This document shows, piece by piece, positions 44,601-53,137 of a stretch of 64,000 nucleotides of DNA (the stretch's first letter is position 1; each line of letters begins with the position of its first letter). The stretch comes from Caulobacter sp. 602-2 (GTDB taxonomy: Bacteria > Pseudomonadota > Alphaproteobacteria > Caulobacterales > Caulobacteraceae): contig NZ_JAAKGT010000001.1 in assembly GCF_011043625.1 (NCBI RefSeq), positions 496,001 to 560,000 on the forward strand. The letters are read 5' to 3'. The notes beneath the pieces are model-generated. The model was not told where the DNA came from, ran no database searches, and was given only the letters and a program-made list of their open reading frames with translations. The position numbers and the translations under genes were made by a program.

Positions 44601-46816
44601 TTGTCGCCGACGATATCCGCGCCGCGTATGATCGAGCCGGCGTCGGCATAGGGGTCGGTCACCGTCACGCCATCCAGCGTGGTGTTGCCGGTGTTGGCGA
44701 CGGTGATCGTGTAGCTGATCTGCTCGCCCGCCGTGTCGGCCGTGCCGCCAGGGACGGTGGCGTCCTTGGTGATGTTCAGGCTGGGCCGGCGATCGACGGG
44801 CACGCTGGCGTCGTCGGTGTCCGGGCCGGTCTGGTTGGAGTCGGCCGTGGCGACATTTTCCAAGGCGCCGTCTCCGCCGCCGTTGGAGTCGATCTCGGCC
44901 TGGGTGACCGTGTGCTTGGCCGTATAGCCCCAGGTTTCGCCGACCTCCAGGAAGGCGTCGTTGTCGCCGACGATATCCGCGCCGCGTATGATCGAGCCGG
45001 CGTCGGCATAGGGGTCGGTCACCGTCACGCCATCCAGCGTGGTGTTGCCGGTGTTGGCGACGGTGATCGTGTAGCTGATCTGCTCGCCCGCTGTGTCGGC
45101 CGTGCCGCCAGGGACGGTGGCGTCCTTGGTGATGTTGAGGCTGGGCCGGCGATCAACGGGCACGCTGGCGTCGTCGGTGTCCGGGCCGGTCTGATTGGAG
45201 TCAGCCGTGGCGACGTTCTCCAGGGCGCCGTCGCCGCCGCCGTTGGAGTCGATCTCGGCCTGCGTGACCGTGTGCTTGGCGGTGTAGCTCCAGACCTCGC
45301 CCACTTCGAGCAGGGCGTCGTTGTCGCCCACCGTGTCGGCGCCGCGCATGATAGAGCCGGCGTCGGCATAGGGGTCGGTGACGGTGACGCCGTCCAGCAT
45401 CACGTTGCCGGTGTTGGCCACGCTGATCGTGTAGCTGATCTGTTCGCCGGCCGTGTCAGCCGTGCCGCCCGGGACGCTGGCGTCCTTGGTGATGTTCAGC
45501 GCCGGATTGCGGGTCAGCGTCACGCTTTCGGGGTCGCTGTCGGAGACCGAAATGCCGCTGGCCGACGAGCCCGTGGCCGTGCCGGTGTTGGTGTAGCCGC
45601 CGGCCTCGATCTCGGCCTGGCTGAACACGTGCAGCAGACTGCCGGTCGCCGAGGCGCCGACCGCGAGGTCGTCGGCTTGCCCGTCGCCGTCCTGGTCGGT
45701 CAGGCCCGTCAGGGCGATCGGAATGTCGTCGGCGGTGTTTCCGGGCGTGCCGTTGTCATCCATCAGGGTGACGTTCAGCAGCTTGATCGTGCCGGTGTTG
45801 GTGACCGTGAAGTTGAACACCTGGGTGTCGCCGGCGTCATCGCCGTTGCCGTCGCCGTCGGTGCGCGTCCCGGCCGTCTTGACCACGTCGACCTGGGGCG
45901 GGATCGGCTGGTTGCCGATCTGCACATTGTAGGTCGTGGCCGCGCTGAGGGTGACGGTCTCGAAGGCGCCCGTGGTCTGGGTCCAGCCCTCCTGCAGCAC
46001 CTCGTCGACCTGCACCGTGCCCAGCGACAGCGGCAGGCCGCCGATCTGGAACGTGCCGTCGGCCTTGGTCACCGTCGAGCGTTCGCCCGCGTCGAGCACG
46101 CCGTTCTTGTTCTCGTCGACGAAGATCGTCCAGCCGCCGAGGCCCGCCTCGCCGGCGTCCTGCACCCCGTCGCCGTCGGCGTCGAGGAACTTGATCCCGC
46201 TGATGACGGCGGCCTGCTCGGTGTTGAATTCCTCGAAGCCGTCATCGGCGGCGTAGTCCGTGCCGGGGCGGCCGAACTCGGCGTAGAGCGTGATGTAGGC
46301 CGAGCTCAGGTCAGCGCCGCCGAACAGCGAGACCGGCACATAGAAGATGTAGTCGTCATTGCCGCTGCCCGACGAGTGCGCGTCCATCAGCAGCGTCTTG
46401 TCGCCGCTCGCGTCGAGATCGAAGATCTTGGTGAAGTCGGCGTCCAGTTCCTGGGTGCCGGCGACATAGTCCGCGCCCGTGGCCGGAGCCGACGAGTAGT
46501 AGATCTTCAGCGCATTCAGCGCGGTGAACGGATTGGCGTTGGTCTCGTTCAGGTCCAGCCGGAATTCCAGGTACTGCACCCCGTCGATCACCCGGATCGG
46601 GATCTGGTTGAAGGTCAGGCTGCTGGTCTTGCTCTGGTCGGTGTTGAGCACATCGGTGGCGTCGGTGTTGAAGCCGTTCTCGTTGCCGTCGTTGTCGCGG
46701 ATGCCCAGGAACGGGGCGTAGATGCCCGTGCCTGAACCGATCGCGTCGCCGCGCGTGATGACCACGCCGTCGATCGTCGTCGTACTGCCAGGTGAGGTGA
46801 GGTCTATGTCGGCCAT
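41615..46816 (-). CDS. Giant repeat surface protein, probable type I secretion substrate
   Basis: A 1733-aa acidic protein with no Sec signal. Residues 1-200 are unassigned. About 205-290 is an SdrD/Cna-B-like domain (GIKFLDADGDGVQDAGE, EF-hand-like Asp repeats). About 310-430 is a DUF11-type domain. Residues 439-1398 are eight 120-aa DUF11/DUF7507-like tandem repeats (SLNITKDATVPGGTAD start). After one more divergent repeat a C-terminal region of about 230 residues ends TRYHAEDTLA, where the export signal should lie. No canonical RTX nonapeptides are seen. GGGAG precedes the ATG by six bases. It may be an adhesin or surface-layer-like filament. Confidence 0.88.
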   Translation of the reverse strand: MADIDLTSPGSTTTIDGVVITRGDAIGSGTGIYAPFLGIRDNDGNENGFNTDATDVLNTDQSKTSSLTFNQIPIRVIDGVQYLEFRLDLNETNANPFTALNALKIYYSSAPATGADYVAGTQELDADFTKIFDLDASGDKTLLMDAHSSGSGNDDYIFYVPVSLFGGADLSSAYITLYAEFGRPGTDYAADDGFEEFNTEQAAVISGIKFLDADGDGVQDAGEAGLGGWTIFVDENKNGVLDAGERSTVTKADGTFQIGGLPLSLGTVQVDEVLQEGWTQTTGAFETVTLSAATTYNVQIGNQPIPPQVDVVKTAGTRTDGDGNGDDAGDTQVFNFTVTNTGTIKLLNVTLMDDNGTPGNTADDIPIALTGLTDQDGDGQADDLAVGASATGSLLHVFSQAEIEAGGYTNTGTATGSSASGISVSDSDPESVTLTRNPALNITKDASVPGGTADTAGEQISYTISVANTGNVMLDGVTVTDPYADAGSIMRGADTVGDNDALLEVGEVWSYTAKHTVTQAEIDSNGGGDGALENVATADSNQTGPDTDDASVPVDRRPSLNITKDATVPGGTADTAGEQISYTITVANTGNTTLDGVTVTDPYADAGSIIRGADIVGDNDAFLEVGETWGYTAKHTVTQAEIDSNGGGDGALENVATADSNQTGPDTDDASVPVDRRPSLNITKDATVPGGTADTAGEQISYTITVANTGNTTLDGVTVTDPYADAGSIIRGADIVGDNDAFLEVGETWGYTAKHTVTQAEIDSNGGGDGALENVATADSNQTGPDTDDASVPVAPRPSLNITKDATVPGGTADTAGEQISYVITVANTGNTTLDGVTVTDPYADAGSIMRGADVVGDNDALLEVGETWGYTAKHTVTQAEIDSNGGGDGALENVATADSNQTGPDTDDASVPVDRRPSLNITKDATVPGGTADAAGEQISYVITVANTGNTTLDGVTVTDPYADAGSIMRGADVVGDNDALLEVGETWGYTATHTVTQAELDSNGGGDGQLENTATADSNQTGPDTDDASVPVDRRPSLNITKDATVPGGTADTAGEQISYTITVANTGNTTLDGVTVTDPYADAGSIMRGADIVGDNDAFLEVGETWGYTAKHTVTQAEIDSNGGGDGALENVATADSNQTGPDTDDASVPVDRRPSLNITKDATVPGGTADAAGEQISYVITVANTGNTTLDGVTVTDPYADAGSIMRGADVVGDNDAFLEVGETWGYTAKHTVTQAEIDSNGGGDGALENVATADSNQTGPDTDDASVPVDRRPSLNITKDASVPGGTADAAGEQISYVITVANTGNTTLDGVTVTDPYADAGSIMRGVDVVGDNDAFLEVGETWGYTAKHTVTQAELDSNGGGDGQLENTATADSNQTGPDTDDANVPVQQRASIDIEKYVSIDGGATWSDADDPMGPIATSSASIAFKFVVTNTGNVTLTNTAVTDSVFDLNGAAAGTARDLGNLAVGASTEFQITAPWTSGQHVNDATASGTYSGGTTSDHDLAYYYGLIDTVGVRTPGFWLSPNGLTFWDGTVGNETKSGPDFPDGELLAYNNGIVDGPDPGNSNKEERYILLGDDNGNGITDAGEDTLQMSLALALKVLDASQKPSQDARYVLGRDVIAAWLNFEAGNASGDPLDPNSPAAKMNQAIDWLQQYADANHDGIADFNGPAVKQNSAAWQGSGAALHTALDDYNNNGTISGFTFAGDGDDKLFVTMLTRYHAEDTLA
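42623..45502 (-). repeat. Eight tandem 360-bp repeats inside the surface protein gene
   Basis: Eight units of exactly 360 bp encode 120-aa modules starting ALNITKDAS or SLNITKDAT. Some units differ only at scattered synonymous positions. Sequence variants (SIIRG/SIMRG, DTAGEQ/DAAGEQ, EIDSN/ELDSN) are shuffled among the units, which points to gene conversion or unequal crossover. Confidence 0.95.
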
Positions 46817-47231
46817 GACTAGCTCCCGAGCGCTCCGCGCGCAGGCCCTCCGGGCTCGTCCGCGCGATCCAAACGAAGGCCTCGATCACAACGTCGACGG
46901 GGGAGACGGATGCCGGGTCCGAGGTCGGCGCCGGAGGCGCACGCAAACGCCTGAAGCTCGTGGCCGTGTCGGGGGATGCGATGACCGCCTTCCCCGCCGC
47001 TGGCTCAAAGAAGCTCCTGGAGTGCGCAACGCCTACGCGAAGCGAAACAGCGGCTAGCGATCTGCCTAGTTCAGTTTCGCGTCAATAACTTGAGCTTAGC
47101 AATGACAAGTCGTCATGCTGAATGCATTATGCCGTATGCCTCAGTGGTCGCCGCAATTTCACATGACGAAATCAATCATTCGCATGCAATAGACTTTCGC
47201 TTGAGTAGCGTGGCGTGAAAACTCGCCAGAC
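46817..47231. other. Intergenic region upstream of the secretion operon
   Basis: These 415 bases should hold the promoter of the repeat protein operon. The part at about 47080-47230 is visibly AT-richer and contains small dyads such as ATGAC-AAGTC-GTCAT. No gene, RNA or clear terminator was recognised. Confidence 0.45.
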
Positions 47232-49424
47232 CTAGAAGCGCCCGCGCAGGGTGACCCGGGCCACCCGTCCCAGGCTGTCCTGGTCATCGCGCCCGTAACC
47301 CGGCGCGGGGCGGCCGTCGCCCAGCCTGGCGCGGGGCCGCGCGTCCAGAAGGTTCTCTATTTCAAGGCCCAGGCGCAGGCCCGATATGCGCATGGGAGGC
47401 GCTCCGCCCTCCCCGGCCTGGGCCGGCGCGGCGGGCTTGGCGGCGAACATGTAGCCCAGCTTGAGATCGATCCTGGTGAGGTCGGAGACCACAAGGTCGT
47501 TCGGCCCGTCGGCGCCCGTGTCGCGGCGGGTGCGATAGGCCTGCCGCCACCGGGCGCTGGCGTTCAGCGTCCATTTGTCGCGGCGCGCGTCCAGCGTGGC
47601 CGACAGCGTATTGCGCGCCGAGCCGCCGCCGTCGCCGGCCAGATGGTCCATCACGGGGTAACCCGCGCGGATGACCGTGACGCTCTTTAGCTGCAGCGTG
47701 TGGTTCAGCGAGACCCTCAGGCTTGACGTGCTAAGCCCCGGCGGACCCTTGCCGTCGAAGGGCACGATGAAGTTCAGCCCCGAGGCCAGGGTGTCCGACC
47801 GCGACGAGAGCAGGTTGATCGCACGCTGGTCGACGCTGATCAGGCGACCGTCGGGGTCGCGCTGGAACCGCTCGGGAAAGGCCGCCTCGACCGCCGGGGT
47901 CAGGGCCGGCAGGCCGCTGATGCCGTCCCGGGAGTCGGAGGTGCGGTAGCTGAAATTGCCCGACAGCCGCCACGGCGTCACCGGCCCCACCGAGAGACCC
48001 AGCGAGAACCGCTCGTTGGTCTGGCCCTTCAGGTCGGGATTGCCGCCCAGCAGCGGCAGGATCTCCACCGACTGGCCGGTGGCGAAGTCGAACACCACGA
48101 TCGGCGTTCCGTAGAAGGGCGCGTCGAACAGCTGCTGGTCGGACGGGGCGTCGTAGGAGCGCGCCCACGAGCCGTTCAGCCGCAGGATCTTGTGCGGAGA
48201 CCACATCAGCGCGCCGTTGACCCCGCCGCCGCCCCCTGAACCTGACTGGCGCCGCAGGTTGCCGCTGAGGTTCAGGGCGGCGCCGCCCAGATTGATCCGT
48301 CCGGCGCTCTCGCCGGGCTGAGGCGCGCGCAGGAGCGGGATCGACAGCCCGCCCCGGATGTCGGCGGTCTCGGCGCTGCGCTCGGTCTTTTCGCCCTCGA
48401 TGGTGTTGGTCGAGCTGGTTTTCGAAACACGGCCGCTGACGTCCATCGTCAGCCGGCCCGCCGGCAGGGTCAGCAGCGGCCGGTCGGCCGACAGGTTCAG
48501 TCCGACCGAGCGGTTGTTCGACTTGCGGTCGGTCAGGCCCTCCTGGCTGCCGCTCGAGAGCTGGCCGTCGATGGCGGCCCTGACCGACCATCTGGCGATG
48601 TCGCCGTTGCCGCCCGCGTTGAGGGTCAGGCCCTGCTGGCGCCCCTGGATGCCGGCGAGCGCGTCGCCCCGGCGAGAGACCGTCTCGTCCCGCTGGGCCC
48701 GCGCGGTGGCGCTGAACGAGCCCTGCCATTCGCCGAGACGGCGATTGACCGACATATTGCCGGTCACGGACGTGTTCTTCGGCTTCAGGACGACGCCGAG
48801 GGACTGGGGGTTGTCGCGCAGGTAGTCGGGCCGCTCGTCGGCCCGCAGCGAGGTGTCGTGCGTCAGGCGCACGCCGAGCTGGCTCATGTTCTCGTCGGCG
48901 ATGGCCGAGCGGCGCACGTCGCCCATAAAGGAAGAGCGACCGCCGCTGGTGGGCCGCGCCTCGGCCAGCTGGGCGTCGCGGCTCTGGAAGCTGCGCTTGA
49001 GAACGATGTTGACGACCCGCCGGCCCGGGTCGGCGCCGTACAGCCCCGCCGCCTGCTCGGGCAGCAGTTCCACGCGGGTCATGGCGTCGGGCGGAAACGA
49101 CAGGTAGTCGCCGGCGTTCTGCACCCGCCGGCCGTTGATGATCACCACGGGCGGCTCGGTTATGCCGTAGGCCGAACTGATCCGGTCCAGCGCCTCGCCG
49201 ATGTCGTAGGCGCCCAGGGCTTCGATCTCGCCCGGCCCCAGTTCGGTCTCGGGCGGGGTCTTGGCCGCCCCGCGACGGGCCACGACCTCGACGCCTGAAA
49301 GCCGCACCGCCGCGTCATCGGCCTCCTCCGCCTCGGCCCGCGCCGCAGCGCTCGCCTGCGGCGGCGCCGGGACGTCGCCTGGGGCGACAGCGGACATGAG
49401 AAGCAGCCAGTACATCGGGGGCAT
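47232..49424 (-). CDS. TonB-dependent receptor-like outer membrane protein
   Basis: A 730-aa outer membrane beta-barrel. A short plug region runs from about 40 to 150: VEVVARRG, GEALDRISSAYGITEPPVVIINGRRVQ, DAMTRVELLPEQAAGLYGADPGRRVVNIVLK. Amphipathic strands follow and the chain ends in the barrel signature VARVTLRGRF with terminal Phe. Compared with standard receptors the TonB box is not obvious and the plug is short. The start could be the ATG at 49424 or at 49415; the N-terminus is a weak signal peptide. It directly follows the regA gene (78 bases) but substrate is unknown. Confidence 0.85.
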   Translation of the reverse strand: MPPMYWLLLMSAVAPGDVPAPPQASAAARAEAEEADDAAVRLSGVEVVARRGAAKTPPETELGPGEIEALGAYDIGEALDRISSAYGITEPPVVIINGRRVQNAGDYLSFPPDAMTRVELLPEQAAGLYGADPGRRVVNIVLKRSFQSRDAQLAEARPTSGGRSSFMGDVRRSAIADENMSQLGVRLTHDTSLRADERPDYLRDNPQSLGVVLKPKNTSVTGNMSVNRRLGEWQGSFSATARAQRDETVSRRGDALAGIQGRQQGLTLNAGGNGDIARWSVRAAIDGQLSSGSQEGLTDRKSNNRSVGLNLSADRPLLTLPAGRLTMDVSGRVSKTSSTNTIEGEKTERSAETADIRGGLSIPLLRAPQPGESAGRINLGGAALNLSGNLRRQSGSGGGGGVNGALMWSPHKILRLNGSWARSYDAPSDQQLFDAPFYGTPIVVFDFATGQSVEILPLLGGNPDLKGQTNERFSLGLSVGPVTPWRLSGNFSYRTSDSRDGISGLPALTPAVEAAFPERFQRDPDGRLISVDQRAINLLSSRSDTLASGLNFIVPFDGKGPPGLSTSSLRVSLNHTLQLKSVTVIRAGYPVMDHLAGDGGGSARNTLSATLDARRDKWTLNASARWRQAYRTRRDTGADGPNDLVVSDLTRIDLKLGYMFAAKPAAPAQAGEGGAPPMRISGLRLGLEIENLLDARPRARLGDGRPAPGYGRDDQDSLGRVARVTLRGRF

Positions 49425-49501
49425 CCAGCCGCATCACAGCCGCGAGTTGCAAGGCCTCTTATGCACTTTCTTGTAAATAAAAGCGGGGCCTTAATGTGGC
49501 C

Positions 49502-50035
49502 TCACGTGATCCGGCGCTTCTCCAGCTTGCGCGCCAGGGTCCGGCGATGCATGCCCAGCCGCCTGGCGGTCTCGGAAATGTTGAAGTCGGTCTCGACCAG
49601 GGTCTGGTGGATCCGCTCCCATTCCAGGTTCTTGATCGAGGTCGCGCGCTCGCCGATGGCCGCGCCGGCGTCGCCCTCGCGCTTCTCGAAGGCGGCCTCG
49701 ATGTCGTCGGTGTTCGAGGGCTTGGCCAGGTAGTGGCAGGCGCCCAGCTTGATGGCCTCCACCGCCGTGGCGATGCTGGCGAAGCCGGTCAGCACCACGA
49801 TCAGCATCTCCGGATCGCGGGCGATCAGGGCCTGCACGCAGGACAGGCCCGACTCGCCGGCCAGTTTCAGGTCGACCACGGCATAGCGCGGCGCGAAGGT
49901 CTCAAGCGCCACCAGGGCCTCGTCCAGCCCATGCACGTGCACGACCTGGTAGCCTCGGCGCTCGAACGACTTCTTCAGCGTGGCGGCGAACTTCTCGTCG
50001 TCCTCGACGATGATCAGCTTGCGTTCAGCGGGCAT
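49502..50035 (-). CDS. regA: RegA/ActR/PrrA-type response regulator
   Basis: A 177-aa two-domain regulator. The receiver (about 5-120) has the phosphoacceptor Asp in YAVVDLKLAGESGL and Lys in YLAKPSNTDD. A short linker leads to a Fis-type helix-turn-helix, TDFNISETARRLGMHRRTLARKL. This compact form is the RegA family, global redox regulator of respiration and photosynthesis genes in alphaproteobacteria. The ATG at 50035 overlaps the regB stop. Place downstream of a quinol oxidase operon fits a role in oxidase control. Confidence 0.9.
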   Translation of the reverse strand: MPAERKLIIVEDDEKFAATLKKSFERRGYQVVHVHGLDEALVALETFAPRYAVVDLKLAGESGLSCVQALIARDPEMLIVVLTGFASIATAVEAIKLGACHYLAKPSNTDDIEAAFEKREGDAGAAIGERATSIKNLEWERIHQTLVETDFNISETARRLGMHRRTLARKLEKRRIT

Positions 50036-51380
50036 GACGCCTCCCGATCTGCAGCGACGCCAGGGGCAGGCTGAGCACCACACGCGCGCCGCCCTCGGGC
50101 CGGTTGGCCGCCAGGACCTCTCCGCCCAGCTTGCGCAGCACGTTGACCACCAGGAAGAGGCCCAGGCCGCCCCCTGCCCTGCCCTTGGTCGAATTGTAGG
50201 GCGTGCCAAGGTTCTCCAGCGTCTCGGCGGTGAAGCCGGGGCCCTGGTCCTCGACCGAGACGACGATCCAGCCGTCGGCGACGTGCGCGCTCATCCGCAC
50301 CGCGTGGGGCGAGGCGTCGCGGGCGTTGTCGAGCACGTTGTGGATCACCTGCTTGAGCGTCGATTCCGCGACGATCGGGGTGACCCCCGACAGGTCCGGC
50401 GCATAGGTCAGCACCTCGCCGTCGCGGGTGGTCCGCCACTCGTCGACCACCTCGTCGAGGAAGGCGCGCAGGGTGCTGGCGCGCACCTCGCCGCTGCGGG
50501 CCTCGCCGGCCGACAGCAGCACCCCGGTGACGATGTCCTTGCAGCGCTTGACCTCGCCGCGCATGTCCTCGAGCTCCTGGGCCAGCTCCGGATGCTTGGC
50601 GAACACCTTCATGCGCCGCCAGTCGCCCAGGATGACGTCCAGCGTCGCCAGCGGCGTGCCCAGTTCGTGCGCGGCGCCCGAGGCCAAGAGGCCCATGCGG
50701 ACGATGTGGGTCTCCTCGGCCGCCCGCTGGCGCAGCTCGGCCAGGTGGGCGTCGTGGCGGCGCAGGTTGCTGTTGATGCGCGAGACGAAGGTGACCAGCA
50801 GCACCGCGTCCAGGACGACGCCCATCATCATGCCCATGATGAACAGGCCGAAGAACGCCTGGTCGCTGAGGCCGCTGGCGATCACCGGCCGGTTGGCGGC
50901 CACCAGCAGCAGGAAGCAGAAGCTGGTCAGGAACACGATCGCCCAAGTCGCCCACACCTCCAGCAGCACCACGCCCAGGATCACGTGCAGCAGGTAGAGC
51001 GTCGTGAACGGGTTGGTCGCCCCGCCGCTGAAATAGAGCTGGGCGGTCAGCGCCAGGGAGTCGAGCGCCAGGGCCAGGAAGAGGTCGTAGGGGCCGATCG
51101 GCTTGGCGCTCTTCAGGCGCAGCAGGCTGAACAGGTTCAGCGCCACCAGCACCAGCAGCACCAGCATCATCGCCGCCAGCGGCAGGTGGAATCCCAGGCT
51201 GAAGTGCACCGCCAGGATGGTGACCACCTGGCCGACCACGGCGATCCAACGCAGGTGGATCAGCTGCAGCATGTTCTGGCGGGCGATGGCGTCGGCGGGG
51301 CCCGCCGCGTTGTCCGCGGCCCGCGCTCCCGAAAGCCAGCCCGACATGCCGGCGATCAGGATGCGGGCGGTAGGCGTCAT
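50025..51380 (-). CDS. regB: RegB/ActS/PrrB-type redox sensor histidine kinase
   Basis: A 451-aa membrane kinase with six predicted helices (about 45-210). Between helices is the quinone-sensing segment SGGATNPFTTLYLLH (GGxxNPF), hallmark of RegB. The H-box is ASGAAHELGTPLATL. The nearby redox Cys lies in EVKRCKDIVTGVLL, and the ATPase N and G boxes are NVLDNARDASP and GGGLGLFLV. It phosphorylates RegA when the quinone pool is reduced. It overlaps surf1 (ATGA) and regA, so it is transcribed with the oxidase genes whose activity it probably senses. Confidence 0.92.
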   Translation of the reverse strand: MTPTARILIAGMSGWLSGARAADNAAGPADAIARQNMLQLIHLRWIAVVGQVVTILAVHFSLGFHLPLAAMMLVLLVLVALNLFSLLRLKSAKPIGPYDLFLALALDSLALTAQLYFSGGATNPFTTLYLLHVILGVVLLEVWATWAIVFLTSFCFLLLVAANRPVIASGLSDQAFFGLFIMGMMMGVVLDAVLLVTFVSRINSNLRRHDAHLAELRQRAAEETHIVRMGLLASGAAHELGTPLATLDVILGDWRRMKVFAKHPELAQELEDMRGEVKRCKDIVTGVLLSAGEARSGEVRASTLRAFLDEVVDEWRTTRDGEVLTYAPDLSGVTPIVAESTLKQVIHNVLDNARDASPHAVRMSAHVADGWIVVSVEDQGPGFTAETLENLGTPYNSTKGRAGGGLGLFLVVNVLRKLGGEVLAANRPEGGARVVLSLPLASLQIGRRHAR

Positions 51381-52120
51381 GGGGTCTCTTTAACCCGGTT
51401 CCGGCGCGCGTCGAACAGAACATAGGCCGCCGCCCCGCCGGTCAGCAGCGCCAGGCCGAACCAGGTGAGCATGTAGACGAGGTGGCTGTTGGGGAACTTC
51501 ACCACCGTCAGGCCGCCGATCGGCCAGCCGCCCGGATTGGGCGCAGCGTCTGCGTCGACGAAATAGGGCGCGAGGTTCGAAAGCCCCCTCGCCTGCCCGA
51601 TGGCGGCGACGTCGCGGGAGTACCAGCGGTTCTCGGTCGGGGCGTTCTTGCGCAGGAAGCCGCCGTGCGGCTCGGTCAGGCGCAGCAGCCCGACGACGCT
51701 GACGGGACCATCGACCTGGGCGGCCAGGCGCGCGCCCGGCGCGCGGCGTTCGGCCGTGACGAAGCCGCGATTGACGAGAACGTCGAAGCCCTGGTCGGTG
51801 GAAAGCGGGGTCAGGACCCAGAAACCGGGGCCCTCGTTGGTCACGGCCTGGACCAGCGTCTCGCGGTCGTGACGGAAGCGCCCCGTCAGGCGCAGGCGGC
51901 GATAGCCGTCGCTGGCCTGGGTGACGCCCGCCCAGCGGTCGGGGCCGGGCGGCGGGGAAGGCTCTGAATGGATGCGCTGCTCGACCCGAGCGATCAGGTC
52001 GAGCTTCCAGGCCCTGCGCTGGACCTGCCAGCCGCCGAGCGCCAGGAAGATCGCCGTGAAGGCCAGGCAGAGCCCGACCAGGGCGATCGTCCGGGCGGCT
52101 CGGCCGCCGGACTTCGTCAC
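51377..52120 (-). CDS. SURF1 family oxidase assembly protein
   Basis: A 247-aa membrane protein with helices near both ends (TIALVGLCLAFTAIFLALGGWQVQRR and LTWFGLALLTGGAAAYVLF) flanking a periplasmic domain with GFWVLTPL and VLVNRGFV, the SURF1 marks. SURF1 delivers haem a or helps assemble haem-copper oxidases; here the client is the cyo enzyme. GTG at 52120 overlaps the cyoD stop (GTGA), which is preferred over an ATG at 52186. Confidence 0.9.
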   Translation of the reverse strand: MTKSGGRAARTIALVGLCLAFTAIFLALGGWQVQRRAWKLDLIARVEQRIHSEPSPPPGPDRWAGVTQASDGYRRLRLTGRFRHDRETLVQAVTNEGPGFWVLTPLSTDQGFDVLVNRGFVTAERRAPGARLAAQVDGPVSVVGLLRLTEPHGGFLRKNAPTENRWYSRDVAAIGQARGLSNLAPYFVDADAAPNPGGWPIGGLTVVKFPNSHLVYMLTWFGLALLTGGAAAYVLFDARRNRVKETP

Positions 52121-52515
52121 GGAACTTCCCGCATGTCGTGCGGCATCGGGGCCATCATGTGGGTGTCGAGGTTGTGCATCACCCACAGCGAACCCGAGAG
52201 CGTGATCACCACCACGACCAGGGTGAACACCAGGGCCAGCATGGTCCAGCCGCCTTCCGAACGCGAGTTCATGTGAAGGAAGTAGATCATGTGGACCAGC
52301 ACCTGGATCACCGCCAGGCCCATGACCACCAGGGCGGTCATCTGGTTGTTGGGCAGCACGTCGCCCATGACCAGCCAGAACGGGATGGCGGTGAGGATCA
52401 CCGCCAGCACGAAGCCGATCACATAGTCCTTCAGCGTGCCGTGGGCGCCGCCTTCATCGTGCCCGTGCCCGTGGTCGTCATGCGCGTGGTGCGCGTCGTG
52501 GCTGGCCGCGCTCAT
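52117..52515 (-). CDS. cyoD: Cytochrome o ubiquinol oxidase subunit IV
   Basis: A 132-aa protein with a His/Asp-rich N-terminus ([16 protein letters not shown], possibly metal binding) and three membrane helices. The conserved HMIYFLHMN segment of CyoD is present. The ATG at 52515 overlaps the cyoC stop (ATGA). Accessory subunit of the terminal quinol oxidase. Confidence 0.92.
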   Translation of the reverse strand: MSAASHDAHHAHDDHGHGHDEGGAHGTLKDYVIGFVLAVILTAIPFWLVMGDVLPNNQMTALVVMGLAVIQVLVHMIYFLHMNSRSEGGWTMLALVFTLVVVVITLSGSLWVMHNLDTHMMAPMPHDMREVP

Positions 52516-53135
52516 TTCAGGACTCCGAGCAGGTAGACGAACGAGAAGACGCCGATCCAGATGACGTCGAGGAAGTGCCAGAACATCGACAGGCACATCA
52601 GGCGACGCTTCATCTCGCCACCGAGGCCGCGCTTGGCGACCTGGACCATGAGCGTAACGAGCCAGATGCAGCCGAAGGTCACGTGCAGGCCGTGGGTGCC
52701 GACCAGCACGAAGAACGACGACAGGAACGCGCTGCGTTGCGGACCGGCGCCCTCATGGATGAGGTGGTTGAACTCGTACAGTTCCAGCGACAGGAACCCC
52801 AGGCCCAGCAGGCCGGTGACGGCCAGCCAGATCAGGGTCGGCTTCACCTTCTTGGCCTGGGCCGAGATCATGGCGAAGCCGTAGGTGATCGACGAGAACA
52901 GCAGCAGCGCGGTGTTGACCGCCACGATGGGCAGATCGAACAGATCCGCCCCCGAGGGGCCGGCCGCGTAGTTGCGGCCGAGCACGGCGTAGCAGGCGAA
53001 GAGGACCGCGAAGATCAGGCAGTCGCTCATCAGGTAGATCCAGAACCCCAGCAGGGTCCCGTTCTCCGGATGGTGGTCCTCGGTGAGGTAGAAGCGGTCC
53101 TTGTCCGCTTCGGTCAGGGCTTGGGCGTGGGCCAT
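52512..53135 (-). CDS. cyoC: Cytochrome o ubiquinol oxidase subunit III
   Basis: A 207-aa protein with five membrane helices and the COX3-type motifs [17 protein letters not shown] and [10 protein letters not shown], ending [20 protein letters not shown]. Normal length for CyoC (about 204). Begins two bases after cyoB. Confidence 0.94.
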   Translation of the reverse strand: MAHAQALTEADKDRFYLTEDHHPENGTLLGFWIYLMSDCLIFAVLFACYAVLGRNYAAGPSGADLFDLPIVAVNTALLLFSSITYGFAMISAQAKKVKPTLIWLAVTGLLGLGFLSLELYEFNHLIHEGAGPQRSAFLSSFFVLVGTHGLHVTFGCIWLVTLMVQVAKRGLGGEMKRRLMCLSMFWHFLDVIWIGVFSFVYLLGVLK

Positions 53136-53137
53136 GG

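Noticed and set aside
41636..46735. A 1699-codon frame antisense to the repeat protein
   Set aside because: It is the mirror of a strongly biased high-GC repeat gene. It shows no domain and its apparent repeats come from the 360-bp units.
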